A stretch of DNA of 64,000 bases, taken from the NCBI GenBank assembly GCA_903884505.1, contig CAISET010000002.1, positions 62,001 to 126,000 on the forward strand. Reading direction: 5' to 3'. The notes below the pieces were generated by a model. That model had not been told where the DNA came from. It was given only the letters and a program-made list of their open reading frames with translations, and ran no database searches. This DNA comes from an uncultured Microcaldota archaeon (GTDB taxonomy: Archaea > Micrarchaeota > Micrarchaeia > Burarchaeales > Fermentimicrarchaeaceae). Shown here in pieces: positions 33,667-40,414 of this stretch. The position numbers were made by a program, and so were the translations under genes. Position 1 is the first letter of the stretch. Each line of letters starts with the position of its first letter.

Positions 33667-34308
33667 CTAGGCGTGCCTCGCGATTAGCAGGGGGAGCGGA
33701 AGGAGGAGAAGGATAAAGCCGGGGAGGCATGCCTGCACTTTTTCGTCATCGGTTTTTTCAGGGATTTCCAGACCGTAGGGCGGCATGGTCGCATTAAGGT
33801 TCGCGCCTGCCGGGCCGCACCTCACGCAGTTTCCGTCCGGGAAGCAATTGTTCTGGATTGCGGTCCAGTTGCCGTCCTTCCAGTAGGCGTAGGAGTTGGT
33901 GTTGTTGGCGAGAAGGCCGGCTATTTGCGAAACGTCTTCAGGAGTGGTACCGTTTATCACTTTGTGGCTCCAGAGCCAGTCGAGCTCGGTCCATGCTGCC
34001 TCGCTCCAGTTGGCATCATGCGGCTGCCCCATCGCCGAGGCGTTCGGCAGGCCGATTCTCAAGGCCCAGCCGTATTCGTCCTCGCCGAGGGATGCAAGGA
34101 GAGTCTCGTTGTAGTGGCTGCGGAAGAAGAGGGTGCCGTTCTGGAGGGTGTAGTTGCTTCCGAGAGTCGCGTTGCTTTCCGTGATTGCGGAGAGGTTCAC
34201 CGTGACGTTGGGCTTGTTGAGGTAGACAACGCCTCCGCCGTAGACGATGCACGCGGAAATTGAACCTGCGGAAAACAACAGCGCAAGAAGGATGATTATG
34301 CCCCTCAA
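33667..34308 (-). CDS. Exported protein with C-terminal anchor tail
   Basis: The 213-residue protein has a signal peptide (MRGIIILLALLFSAGSISAC) whose last cysteine might be a lipid site, a soluble part rich in Asn-x-Ser/Thr sites, a few cysteines near the end (NNCFPDGNCVRCGPAG), and the tail QACLPGFILLLLPLPLLIARHA with the shared Cys-Gly-hydrophobic-Arg pattern. It is convergent with the giant orphan gene, with one base between stops. It is probably a glycosylated surface protein. A promoter-like AT-rich stretch lies near 34340, shared with the tRNA behind it on the other strand. Confidence 0.8.
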   Translation of the reverse strand: MRGIIILLALLFSAGSISACIVYGGGVVYLNKPNVTVNLSAITESNATLGSNYTLQNGTLFFRSHYNETLLASLGEDEYGWALRIGLPNASAMGQPHDANWSEAAWTELDWLWSHKVINGTTPEDVSQIAGLLANNTNSYAYWKDGNWTAIQNNCFPDGNCVRCGPAGANLNATMPPYGLEIPEKTDDEKVQACLPGFILLLLPLPLLIARHA

Positions 34309-34412
34309 TCCATCACCAGCTAAGCTTTCATCGCAGATATTAAAAATGGTGCATGAGAAAGGATAGCCCTGTCGGGCCCGTAGCTCAGCCTGGTCAGAGC
34401 GGCGGTCTTATA

Positions 34413-34463
34413 TGACGCCGTGCGGGACAAGATGAAATCCGCACGGATTAGGCGCTCTGGGAG
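34413..34463 (+). other. tRNA-Ile intron 1 (position 37/38)
   Basis: 51 bases at the canonical anticodon-loop site. It holds a strong pairing GTGCGG with CCGCAC, which brings the two splice sites together. Confidence 0.8.
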
Positions 34464-34485
34464 AGCCGTAGGTCTGGAGTTCAAA

Positions 34486-34528
34486 CACGGATTCGCTGGC
34501 GCGAATGCGCTTTCGACTCCGTCGAAAG
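34486..34528 (+). other. tRNA-Ile intron 2 (T-loop, 59/60)
   Basis: 43 bases in the T-loop, at the same position as in tRNA-Arg. It consists mainly of two perfect hairpins, ATTCGC-TGGC-GCGAAT (34491-34506) and CTTTCGAC-TCC-GTCGAAAG (34510-34528); the second ends exactly at the 3' splice site. Confidence 0.8.
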
Positions 34529-34551
34529 TCTCCACGGGCCCATTTTTGCTT

Positions 34552-34872
34552 ATGCGGATTGACAGAAGGAAGCCGGAGCCGCTTTTGCAGATTGTCAACG
34601 AGCGGATTGCCATCCTGCTCAGCCTGGCGGAGAAGAACGCGAAGAGCCGCCCGGAGAGGAGCAAGCGCTACGTCAGATTGGCGAGGAGGCTTGCGACCAG
34701 GTACAGGGTGAAGCTCGGGAAATTGAAGTGGAAGTTCTGCAGGGAGTGCAGCGCTTTCTGGGTGCCGGGCTTCAACGTGAAGGTGAGGATGAGGCCGAGG
34801 GAGAAGAGGGTCGTTTACACCTGCGAATGCGGTGCTGAGAGGAGCGCTATTTACGCGAAGAGGAAAAGCTAA
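34552..34872 (+). CDS. rnp4: RNase P protein component 4 (Rpp21/Rpr2)
   Basis: From the ATG at 34552 the protein has 106 residues. The basic helical N-terminus (KSRPERSKRYVRLARRLATRY) and the zinc ribbon CRECSAFWVPG...CECG are typical of Rpp21. It is part of archaeal RNase P, which trims the 5' leader of pre-tRNA. It starts ten bases after the 3' end of tRNA-Ile and both may come from one transcript. The frame is open upstream through the tRNA, but that stretch is RNA gene. Confidence 0.93.
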   Translation: MRIDRRKPEPLLQIVNERIAILLSLAEKNAKSRPERSKRYVRLARRLATRYRVKLGKLKWKFCRECSAFWVPGFNVKVRMRPREKRVVYTCECGAERSAIYAKRKS

Positions 34873-35099
34873 AGCTCCTCGATTTCTTCGACGCGGGCCT
34901 TGTAGACCTCGATGTGCGGCTTCCATTTCCTGAAGAAGGAGTCCGCGAGGCGCTCCTTATCATCGGAGACGAGGAGGGCCGATTTTGTCTTCCACCTCTG
35001 TGAGGAAAGCTCGGAGCGGCCGAGCTGGTAGTAGAAGCGGCGCTTGAGGCGGTTGTAGTCGCGCACCTTTACCTTGAGGTCATAGAGGTAGAGAAGCAT
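34869..35099 (-). CDS. Small orphan protein
   Basis: A 76-residue protein, beginning MLLYLYDLKVKVRDYNRLKRRFYYQL, strongly basic in the first half. The strand-then-helix start vaguely recalls Cas2-like or ferredoxin-like small folds, but this is weak and no CRISPR array is near. It overlaps the rnp4 stop by four bases, tail to tail. A TATA-like GGTATATATTCC (35121-35132, minus strand) lies about 25 bases before the ATG, which supports expression. Confidence 0.65.
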   Translation of the reverse strand: MLLYLYDLKVKVRDYNRLKRRFYYQLGRSELSSQRWKTKSALLVSDDKERLADSFFRKWKPHIEVYKARVEEIEEL

Positions 35100-35245
35100 G
35101 TAACTATGGTTACAGCAGCGGCAGGAATATATACCTTGCCGCCGAAATATGTCTGTTCTTTCTCGTTCTGTGAACAGGAAGGAACCGCGATAATCCTCCG
35201 CAAGGAGGAGCCTGCGATGCAGGCAGAGAGGTTCGAGGTGAGAGT

Positions 35246-35653
35246 TTGAGGAATGTTTTCGACGTACCCGCGGACAGGCTCATAGCCGGGGCCGCGGAGA
35301 AGCTGAAGGCCGTGCCAGATATCAAGCCGCCGGCTTGGATGGCTTATGCGAAGACGGGCGCGCACAAGGAGAGGGCGCCTGAGCAGCCTGATTTCTGGTA
35401 CCTAAGGTGCGCCTCGCTCGTGAGGCAAATCTACATAGACGGACCGGTCGGAGTGAGCAAGTTCCGCAGGCACTACGGCGGCGCGAAGGGCCACACGGTC
35501 CAGCGCGCGCACAAGAAAGTGGCGGGCGGGAACATCATACGAAAGGCCCTGCAGCAGCTTGAGAAGGCAGGCTTTATCGAGAAGAAGAAGGAGGGGCGCT
35601 TAATCACGGGGAAGGGCAAATCCTTCCTCGACGGGATTGCAAAAGGTCTTTGA
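35246..35653 (+). CDS. rps19e: Ribosomal protein S19e
   Basis: The 135-residue protein matches S19e, a small-subunit protein of archaea and eukaryotes. [44 protein letters not shown] is the hallmark region (given here as about residues 36-79), and [18 protein letters not shown] the C-terminal one. It starts with TTG at 35246, after a GAGGTGAGA ribosome-binding sequence. It opens the ribosomal block, followed by a hairpin element and the PDCD5-like gene. Confidence 0.94.
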   Translation: MRNVFDVPADRLIAGAAEKLKAVPDIKPPAWMAYAKTGAHKERAPEQPDFWYLRCASLVRQIYIDGPVGVSKFRRHYGGAKGHTVQRAHKKVAGGNIIRKALQQLEKAGFIEKKKEGRLITGKGKSFLDGIAKGL

Positions 35654-35660
35654 TATGTGC

Positions 35661-35784
35661 GGAGGTTCAGGAACCGACGATGTTGCGCAACGCGCAACAG
35701 GCAGTCGCCGAAGGCGACTGGATATGCGCCGCGAGCGAGCTCGTTTGGCAACGAGGAGCGAGCGTGCGCAACGGGGGTTCTGAA
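35661..35784 (+). repeat. Dispersed hairpin element, copy C
   Basis: Between rps19e and the PDCD5-like gene. It begins GGAGGTTCAGGAACCGACGA, has perfect internal hairpins TTGCGC-AAC-GCGCAA and CAGTCGCC-GAA-GGCGACTG, and ends GGGGGTTCTGAA one base before the ATG. Its first 55 bases match the right-end element (copy F) almost exactly. It separates two genes that are normally close together. Confidence 0.8.
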
Positions 35785-36090
35785 ATGGATGAGGGGCAGC
35801 TCGAGGAGCTGAGGCAGAAGAAGCTTCAGGAGATACAGCAGGCGCAGGCAATGGATACGCAGAAGAAGCTCCTGCTGAAGAACCTCGTGGAGCCCAAGGC
35901 CTACGAGAGGCTGATGAACGTCAGGCTGGCGAACCCAGAGCTCTACGACCAGTTGATAAGCCTGCTCGCCTACCTTTTCAAGAGCGGGCAGGTGAAGGGG
36001 AAAATCGGCGAGGCGCAGGTGCTGCAGCTGCTCTCGAAGCTAAGCGGCGGAAGAAGGGAGCCGACGATTACGGTCAGTAGGAGGAAGTGA
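35785..36090 (+). CDS. PDCD5-like DNA-binding protein
   Basis: From the ATG at 35785 the protein has 101 residues, the normal size for archaeal PDCD5/TFAR19 proteins. It has a helical start (QLEELRQKKLQEIQQAQA), then VEPKAYERLMNVRLANPELYDQL and the C-terminal GGRREPTITVSRRK typical of the family. The archaeal members bind nucleic acid and are always in the ribosomal block with S19e and L39e. The frame runs upstream through hairpin element C, but homology starts at MDEGQLEEL. Confidence 0.92.
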   Translation: MDEGQLEELRQKKLQEIQQAQAMDTQKKLLLKNLVEPKAYERLMNVRLANPELYDQLISLLAYLFKSGQVKGKIGEAQVLQLLSKLSGGRREPTITVSRRK

Positions 36091-36097
36091 TGTTAGT

Positions 36098-36166
36098 GGA
36101 GGTTCAGGAACCAAGGAAATGGCGACGTAGCGCGAAGCGCGGAGGAAGCCAACCATTGGTTCTGAA
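36098..36166 (+). repeat. Dispersed hairpin element, copy D
   Basis: A short member between the PDCD5-like gene and rpl39e: GGAGGTTCAGGAACCAAGGA ... GCGCGAAGCGC ... CCAACCATTGGTTCTGAA. The ends pair TTCAG-AACCAA with TTGGTTCTGAA, with one bulged G. It closely resembles copy E. Confidence 0.8.
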
Positions 36167-36188
36167 GAGAAAGTAAGAGGTGTTTACG

Positions 36189-36353
36189 ATGTCTAGGAAC
36201 AAAAGCGCGGCAAGAAAGAGGAAGCTTGTGAAGGCGATAAGGCAGAACAGGCGCATGCCGCTGTTCGTCGTCGCGAAGACGAAGAGAAGGGTGACGCAGA
36301 ACAGGATGAGAAGGGACTGGCGGCATGAGAAGATGGACTTGAAGGAGGATTGA
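36189..36353 (+). CDS. rpl39e: Ribosomal protein L39e
   Basis: A 54-residue, strongly basic protein: MSRNKSAARKRKLVKAIRQN and then RRMPLFVVAKTKRRV and a final WRHEKMDLKED. L39e lies in the wall of the peptide exit tunnel. It is too short for many gene finders but is unmistakable by context and sequence. It is followed directly by L31e, whose ATG starts five bases after the stop. Confidence 0.93.
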   Translation: MSRNKSAARKRKLVKAIRQNRRMPLFVVAKTKRRVTQNRMRRDWRHEKMDLKED

Positions 36354-36357
36354 TTTG

Positions 36358-36780
36358 ATGGCTGAACTCGAAAGGATTTACACTGTCCCGCTTTCACGGG
36401 CGTACAACTACAGCGAAAGGTACAGGGTGTGGTTCGCGATGAAGCTACTGCGCGCTTTCCTGGCAAGGCACATGAAGGTGGAGCCGGAGAGCGTGAGGCT
36501 CAGCGCAGGTATAAACGACCTCATGTGGACGCACGGCATGTCCAGGCCGCCGAGAAAACTGAAGCTCAAAGTGAGCAAGGACAGCGGCGGGATGGTCCGC
36601 GCAGTCCTGCTCGAGGAGAAGAAAGAGGAAAAGAAGAAGGCGGAGACTAAGCCTGTCGCGCCTGTTGCCGGAATGCCTGCCGAGGAGCACGCCGGGAAGA
36701 AAATAAAGGAGGCCTCCTCTGAGAAAAAGCCCAAGAAAGAAAAGACAGTTAAAGAAGAGAAGGGTGAAAAGAAGCAGTAA
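36358..36780 (+). CDS. rpl31e: Ribosomal protein L31e with long Lys-rich tail
   Basis: The first 85 residues match L31e (ERIYTVPLSRAYNYSERYR, then DLMWTHGMSRPPRKLKLKV). L31e sits beside the exit tunnel. A further 55 residues form a Lys/Glu/Pro-rich tail (KKEKTVKEEKGEKKQ at the end) that typical archaeal L31e lacks; extended ribosomal tails occur in some DPANN archaea. The ATG at 36358 directly follows the rpl39e stop. An in-frame TTG one codon earlier is possible. Confidence 0.93.
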   Translation: MAELERIYTVPLSRAYNYSERYRVWFAMKLLRAFLARHMKVEPESVRLSAGINDLMWTHGMSRPPRKLKLKVSKDSGGMVRAVLLEEKKEEKKKAETKPVAPVAGMPAEEHAGKKIKEASSEKKPKKEKTVKEEKGEKKQ

Positions 36781-36783
36781 CGT

Positions 36784-36858
36784 GGAGGTTCAGGAACCAA
36801 GGAGATGGCGAGGAGGAGCGCGAAGCGCGACGACGAAGCCAACCATTGGTTCTGAAAA
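36784..36858 (+). repeat. Dispersed hairpin element, copy E
   Basis: Between rpl31e and eif6: GGAGGTTCAGGAACCAAGGA at the start, GCGCGAAGCGC in the middle, and CCAACCATTGGTTCTGAA at the end. Nearly identical in plan to copy D, 690 bases upstream. Confidence 0.8.
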
Positions 36859-36870
36859 GAGTGAGAGGTT

Positions 36871-37543
36871 GCACGCAGAGAAGGCGGCCATAGATGGCAA
36901 TTCATTCATAGGCATGTTCGCCAGGTGCAGTGACAAGGCTGTCCTGGTCCCGCGCGCAGCCCCTGAGAAGTTCGTTCTGAAGTGCAGGGGTGCGCTCGGC
37001 GTAGAGGTGCTCGAGGCGGGAATAGCCGGCTCCAACCTTGTAGGCTTGTTTTCGGTGATGAACTCCAACGGGGTTGTCCTAACCGGGCTTGCCTACAGGG
37101 ACGAAGCGCGGGAGATTAAGAAAATGCTTGGAATGGACGTCGCAATCCTGAAGGGGAAGCACAGCGCGGTTGGCAACGGGATTCTTGCGAACGACAAGGC
37201 CGCGCTGGTGAACCCCGGGATGAGCGCCGCGGACGTGAAGACCATTGCCGACTGCCTCGGTGTCGAAGTGCTGAAGCGCGACATCGCCGGCCTCCCGAAT
37301 GTGGGAAGCGCGGCGGTCGTCACGAACCGCGGCCTTCTTGTTCACGGCGAAGTCGAGGACGAGGAGATGGAGGAGCTCGAGGGGATTTTTGGCGTGAAGG
37401 GCTCTGCCGGGACCGCGAATATGGGAGTCCCTTACGTTGGAATCTGCATAATCGCGAACAGCAATGGCTATCTTGTTGGGGAACGGACCTCGGGATTCGA
37501 GATGTCGCGCATCGACGAGGCGCTCGGGATGCTGAGGAGGTAA
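36871..37543 (+). CDS. eif6: Translation initiation factor 6
   Basis: A 223-residue aIF6 with the five-fold repeat fold; clear segments are GNSFIGMFARCSDKAVLVP, LPNVGSAAVVTNRGLLVH and GICIIANSNGYLVG. It binds the large ribosomal subunit and blocks premature joining. The frame is open upstream through hairpin element E, but homology starts near DGNSFIG. TTG at 36871 is the best start; a GAGAGG sequence lies directly before it, unusually close. The next gene starts four bases after the stop. Confidence 0.92.
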
Positions 37544-37547
37544 TGGC

Positions 37548-37871
37548 ATGGAGATAGCTTACGATGATTTTGCGAAGCTCGAGATTCGCATCGGGAAGAT
37601 TGAGGCTGCCGAGAAGGTCGTGGGGACGGACAAGCTGCTGAAGCTCAGTGTCGACATCGGAGCCGAGAAGAGGCAGCTGGTTGCCGGGATTGCGGACACT
37701 TATACCCCGGAGAGCCTCATCGGGAAGAAAATCGTCGTGTTGGCGAACCTGAAACCTAGGGTGATAAAAGGAACCGAGTCCAAAGGTATGTTGCTGGCGG
37801 CCGATGTTGAAGGCAAGGCGGTGCTGCTGGCACTTGACAGGGAGGCCCCAGTGGGGGCAGCAGTCAGGTAG
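37548..37871 (+). CDS. tRNA-binding domain protein (CsaA / MetRS beta-like)
   Basis: The 107-residue protein is a stand-alone OB-fold tRNA-binding domain: KLEIRIGKIEAAEKVVGTDKLLKL, VAGIADTYTPE, and VVLANLKPRVIKGTESKGMLLAA are the family segments. Such proteins serve as the C-terminal domain or separate beta subunit of methionyl-tRNA synthetase. Here it is inserted between eif6 and the LX gene, which are usually adjacent. The gene follows eif6 by four bases. Confidence 0.88.
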   Translation: MEIAYDDFAKLEIRIGKIEAAEKVVGTDKLLKLSVDIGAEKRQLVAGIADTYTPESLIGKKIVVLANLKPRVIKGTESKGMLLAADVEGKAVLLALDREAPVGAAVR

Positions 37872-37884
37872 GGGGTGTATTCTC

Positions 37885-38430
37885 TTGAGCGGTATTCCCT
37901 TGAGCGGTATCCGGAAGATATTGCAGCCCGAGCTGGAGGTCAGGCCGATCGGGAGCGTTCTGCTCGCACACTGCGAGCATGTGCTCGCAAAGCTTGGGGA
38001 GGACGGCATCGAGCCGCTCCACCCCGAGGAGTTCAAGAAGCTGAGGGACAGGATTGCGAGCAGCGCGGACTCTGGGCCGCTTGCCGCGAATCCGTTCAGG
38101 CCGGTGAATATAGGCGGGTTCGAGCTCAACTGGGCAGAGGGCGAGCATATGGCCCTCGCGGAACTGAGCGGGATGCTGCGGGAACTCGGCGGCTTCGACC
38201 CCATCGTTGCGCACATAGACAAGCTTTCGAATATGGGCGTTAAGGGGCTGGGCAGGCCGATGCTCATCAAGGCAAGCTGGGACAGGGCATATCTGAACTG
38301 CATAAAGGAGGACAGCCTGCGCGACAGGTACCTTGCGACGAGGCTGAAGGCGCTCGAGAGCTACAGCGAAAGGAAATCCTATGCGCTTGCGCTCGGGCTC
38401 ATGGAGTTCCAGGATGAGGTGATTGTTTGA
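37885..38430 (+). CDS. Orphan protein inside the ribosomal block
   Basis: About 181 residues, soluble and helical, not recognised. Words such as GELNWAEGEHMALAELSGML and DPIVAHIDKLSNMGVKG are visible. Two tandem TTG starts at 37885 and 37900 come from a 15-base duplication (TTGAGCGGTATYCCS). It overlaps the LX start by four bases (TTTGA), so it is translated together with the ribosomal genes. Position suggests a role in translation or ribosome assembly; this is inference. Confidence 0.75.
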   Translation: MSGIPLSGIRKILQPELEVRPIGSVLLAHCEHVLAKLGEDGIEPLHPEEFKKLRDRIASSADSGPLAANPFRPVNIGGFELNWAEGEHMALAELSGMLRELGGFDPIVAHIDKLSNMGVKGLGRPMLIKASWDRAYLNCIKEDSLRDRYLATRLKALESYSERKSYALALGLMEFQDEVIV

Positions 38431-38606
38431 AATTCATGGTGGAGGGTTCGGTGGATTTGGGCAGGGAGATGAGGCGCTTCGCGAAGGAGATTGAGGCGCC
38501 GAACGAGAACGCGGCGAGGGAGCTCGCGCTAACGCTGCTCGGAAGCGCGCACGGAAGGAAGAGGACGCGCATCGAGATAAAGGTCGTCAGGAAGGTGGAG
38601 AGCTGA
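38427..38606 (+). CDS. rplX: Ribosomal protein LX (L18a/L20a)
   Basis: A 59-residue protein starting at TTG 38427: MKFMVEGSVDLGREMRRFAK with the family end IEIKVVRKVES. It is a short large-subunit protein found in many archaea. The TTG overlaps the previous stop and its own stop overlaps the ATG of prefoldin alpha by one base. It is too short to be listed as a long open frame but is clear by homology and position. Confidence 0.9.
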   Translation: MKFMVEGSVDLGREMRRFAKEIEAPNENAARELALTLLGSAHGRKRTRIEIKVVRKVES

Positions 38607-39058
38607 TGGCGGAAGGCGGGGACGAGAAGACGGGAAGGGAGGCTCTTTCAAGGATGGCTTACGAGGCGCAGCTGCTGCAGGGGCAGGGGCGGGCGCTTGA
38701 GCAGCAGGTTGGCGCGCTGGCCGAGGGCGCCGCGCAGCTGAATGTCGCGCTTGATTCGCTGAAGAGCCTGAAAGGCGGAGACGGCGGAGTCGCGCTGGTG
38801 CCCCTTGGCGCGGGCACAATGGTGCGCGCGAAGCTTACGGGCGAGAAGAAGGTGCTGATTGACGTCGGGGCGGGCGTGGTCGTCGAGAAGGAGCTCGGCG
38901 ACGCGATTGCGGTTCTTGAGAAGCGGCTTGAGGAGACGGAAGGCATGAGGGGAGGCGTCGAGCGCGACATGCTCGCGGTTTCGCGCAGGCTTCAGGCCAT
39001 TGACGGCGAGGCACGCGGCCTGATGCAGAAGCTCAAGATGATGCCAGGGGAGGAGTAG
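38606..39058 (+). CDS. pfdA: Prefoldin alpha subunit
   Basis: The 150-residue protein has two long coiled-coil helices (about residues 12-50 and 95-145) around a central beta-hairpin (VPLGAGTMVRAKL, then KVLIDVGAGVVVEK), the plan of the alpha subunit. Prefoldin hands unfolded proteins to the thermosome. Its position between LX and ftsY is the standard archaeal order. The N-terminal coil is Ala/Gln-rich. Confidence 0.92.
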   Translation: MAEGGDEKTGREALSRMAYEAQLLQGQGRALEQQVGALAEGAAQLNVALDSLKSLKGGDGGVALVPLGAGTMVRAKLTGEKKVLIDVGAGVVVEKELGDAIAVLEKRLEETEGMRGGVERDMLAVSRRLQAIDGEARGLMQKLKMMPGEE

Positions 39059-39059
39059 G

Positions 39060-40349
39060 ATGTTCGGCCTCCTGAAGGCTAAGATTTCTTCTTTCGTCGA
39101 TTCCCTTACTAAAAGGGAGGAGCAGAAGGCAGCGGAGGAGGCGAAGCCGGAGGTTTCTGAAAAAAAGCCGGAACCACTTGCTGAGCCAAAACCCGTGGCC
39201 CCGGCCGCAAGGCCGGCAATTGAAACGAAGAAGCCGGCTCATGTGCCGGCGCCTTTGCCGGAAGTGAAGAAGCCCGCTGCTGTTGAAAAGCCGCATGTTG
39301 TGGCTGAGGAAAAGAAGCCTCTTGTTGCGGTTGAGAAGCCGCGTGTGCCTGCGCCAGAAATGAAGAAGCCGGAGCCTGTTGCCGAGAAGCCCCGTGCGCC
39401 CGAACCATGGGCGAGGAAGCCCGTTGCCGTTCCTGCTAAGGAAGAGGAAAAGAAGCCGATGAAGGTCAGCCTCTCGCTTGAGAGCAAGGTGAAGGGCCTT
39501 CTCTTGGGCGAGGTCGAGGTAAAGGAGAAGGACATCGACGACCTTCTCCAGGAGCTTGAGATGTCGATGCTCGAGGCAGACGTCGCGTACGAAGTTGCGC
39601 AGGCGGTCGGCGCGGAGCTGAAGGCCGGGCTCGTTGGAAAGAGGATTAAGGCTGGCGAGATCCAGGTGAGGGTGAAGGCGATTGTGCGCGAGGCTCTTCG
39701 CGCGCAGCTCGAGAAGGAGAAGCCTGACCTGCTGAAGCTTGCCGCAGCGAAGGAGAAGCCGTTCAAGATTCTTTTCGTCGGCCCGAATGGCGCGGGAAAA
39801 ACAACCACTATGGCGAAGGTTGCCGAGCTCTTCATGAAGAACGGGAAGAGCGTCGTCTTCTCGGCGAGCGATTCCTACAGGGCCGCGGCGATTGAGCAGA
39901 CCGAGGCGCACGCGAACAAGCTCGGGATAAAGGCGATAAAGCACTCCTACGGCGCGGACCCTGCCGCAGTCTGCTTTGATGCGATTAACTATGCGAAGGC
40001 GCACAACATCGATGTCGTGCTGATGGACACGGCAGGGAGGCAGGAGACGAACCGCAACCTCGTTGACGAGATGAAGAAGATTGCCAGGATTGCGAAGCCT
40101 GACATGAAGATTTTCGTAGGGGAAAGCATCGCCGGCAACGCGATTGTGGAGCAGGTGAAGAGCTTCAACGAGGCGGTCGGCCTTGACGGGGTAGTCCTTA
40201 CCAAGCTGGACTGCGATGCGAAGGGGGGCGCTGCGCTGTCAATAACAAAGGCGACGGGCGTGCCCATCCTCTACTTCGGGGTGGGGCAGGGGTATGGCGA
40301 TTTGAGGGAATTCGACGCCGATTTCCTGCTTTCACAGCTCCTCGAATAG
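39060..40349 (+). CDS. ftsY: SRP receptor FtsY
   Basis: The 429-residue protein has about 130 residues of Lys/Pro/Ala/Glu-rich low-complexity N-terminus (repeated EKKP and EVKKP words), then the N and G domains. GTPase motifs are GPNGAGKTTTMAK, DTAGRQETNRNL and TKLDCDAKGG. It docks SRP-ribosome complexes at the membrane. The N-terminal extension is longer than in most archaeal FtsY and could bind membrane or ribosome. It starts one base after the prefoldin stop. Confidence 0.94.
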   Translation: MFGLLKAKISSFVDSLTKREEQKAAEEAKPEVSEKKPEPLAEPKPVAPAARPAIETKKPAHVPAPLPEVKKPAAVEKPHVVAEEKKPLVAVEKPRVPAPEMKKPEPVAEKPRAPEPWARKPVAVPAKEEEKKPMKVSLSLESKVKGLLLGEVEVKEKDIDDLLQELEMSMLEADVAYEVAQAVGAELKAGLVGKRIKAGEIQVRVKAIVREALRAQLEKEKPDLLKLAAAKEKPFKILFVGPNGAGKTTTMAKVAELFMKNGKSVVFSASDSYRAAAIEQTEAHANKLGIKAIKHSYGADPAAVCFDAINYAKAHNIDVVLMDTAGRQETNRNLVDEMKKIARIAKPDMKIFVGESIAGNAIVEQVKSFNEAVGLDGVVLTKLDCDAKGGAALSITKATGVPILYFGVGQGYGDLREFDADFLLSQLLE

Positions 40350-40414
40350 GCTTGTTTTTATATCTGAAAAGCAGAAATTGCCGTTTGCGCATCTTGCGCT
40401 TTGGTGATAATGTG

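Larger units (their letters stand above)
34374..34542 (+). tRNA. tRNA-Ile(UAU) with two introns, one in the T-loop
   Basis: From 34374: acceptor GGGCCCG, D-arm GCTC...GAGC, anticodon stem GCGGT, loop CTTATA, intron 1 (34413-34463, 51 bases), A, GCCGT, variable AGGTC, T-stem TGGAG, loop TTCAAA, intron 2 (34486-34528, 43 bases), T, CTCCA, CGGGCCC and discriminator A. Removing both gives a 75-base cloverleaf with every stem paired. The anticodon TAT reads AUA directly, which is rare in archaea; most use an agmatidine-modified CAU. A TATA-like ATATTAAAAA lies about 35 bases upstream. Confidence 0.9.

Noticed and set aside
34869-35099. Cas2 homologue
   Set aside because: Similarity is limited to a short strand-helix start; no CRISPR context and length is below that of Cas2.
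35661-36870. CRISPR array made of elements C, D and E
   Set aside because: Copies are not evenly spaced, spacers are whole genes, and no cas genes are near.
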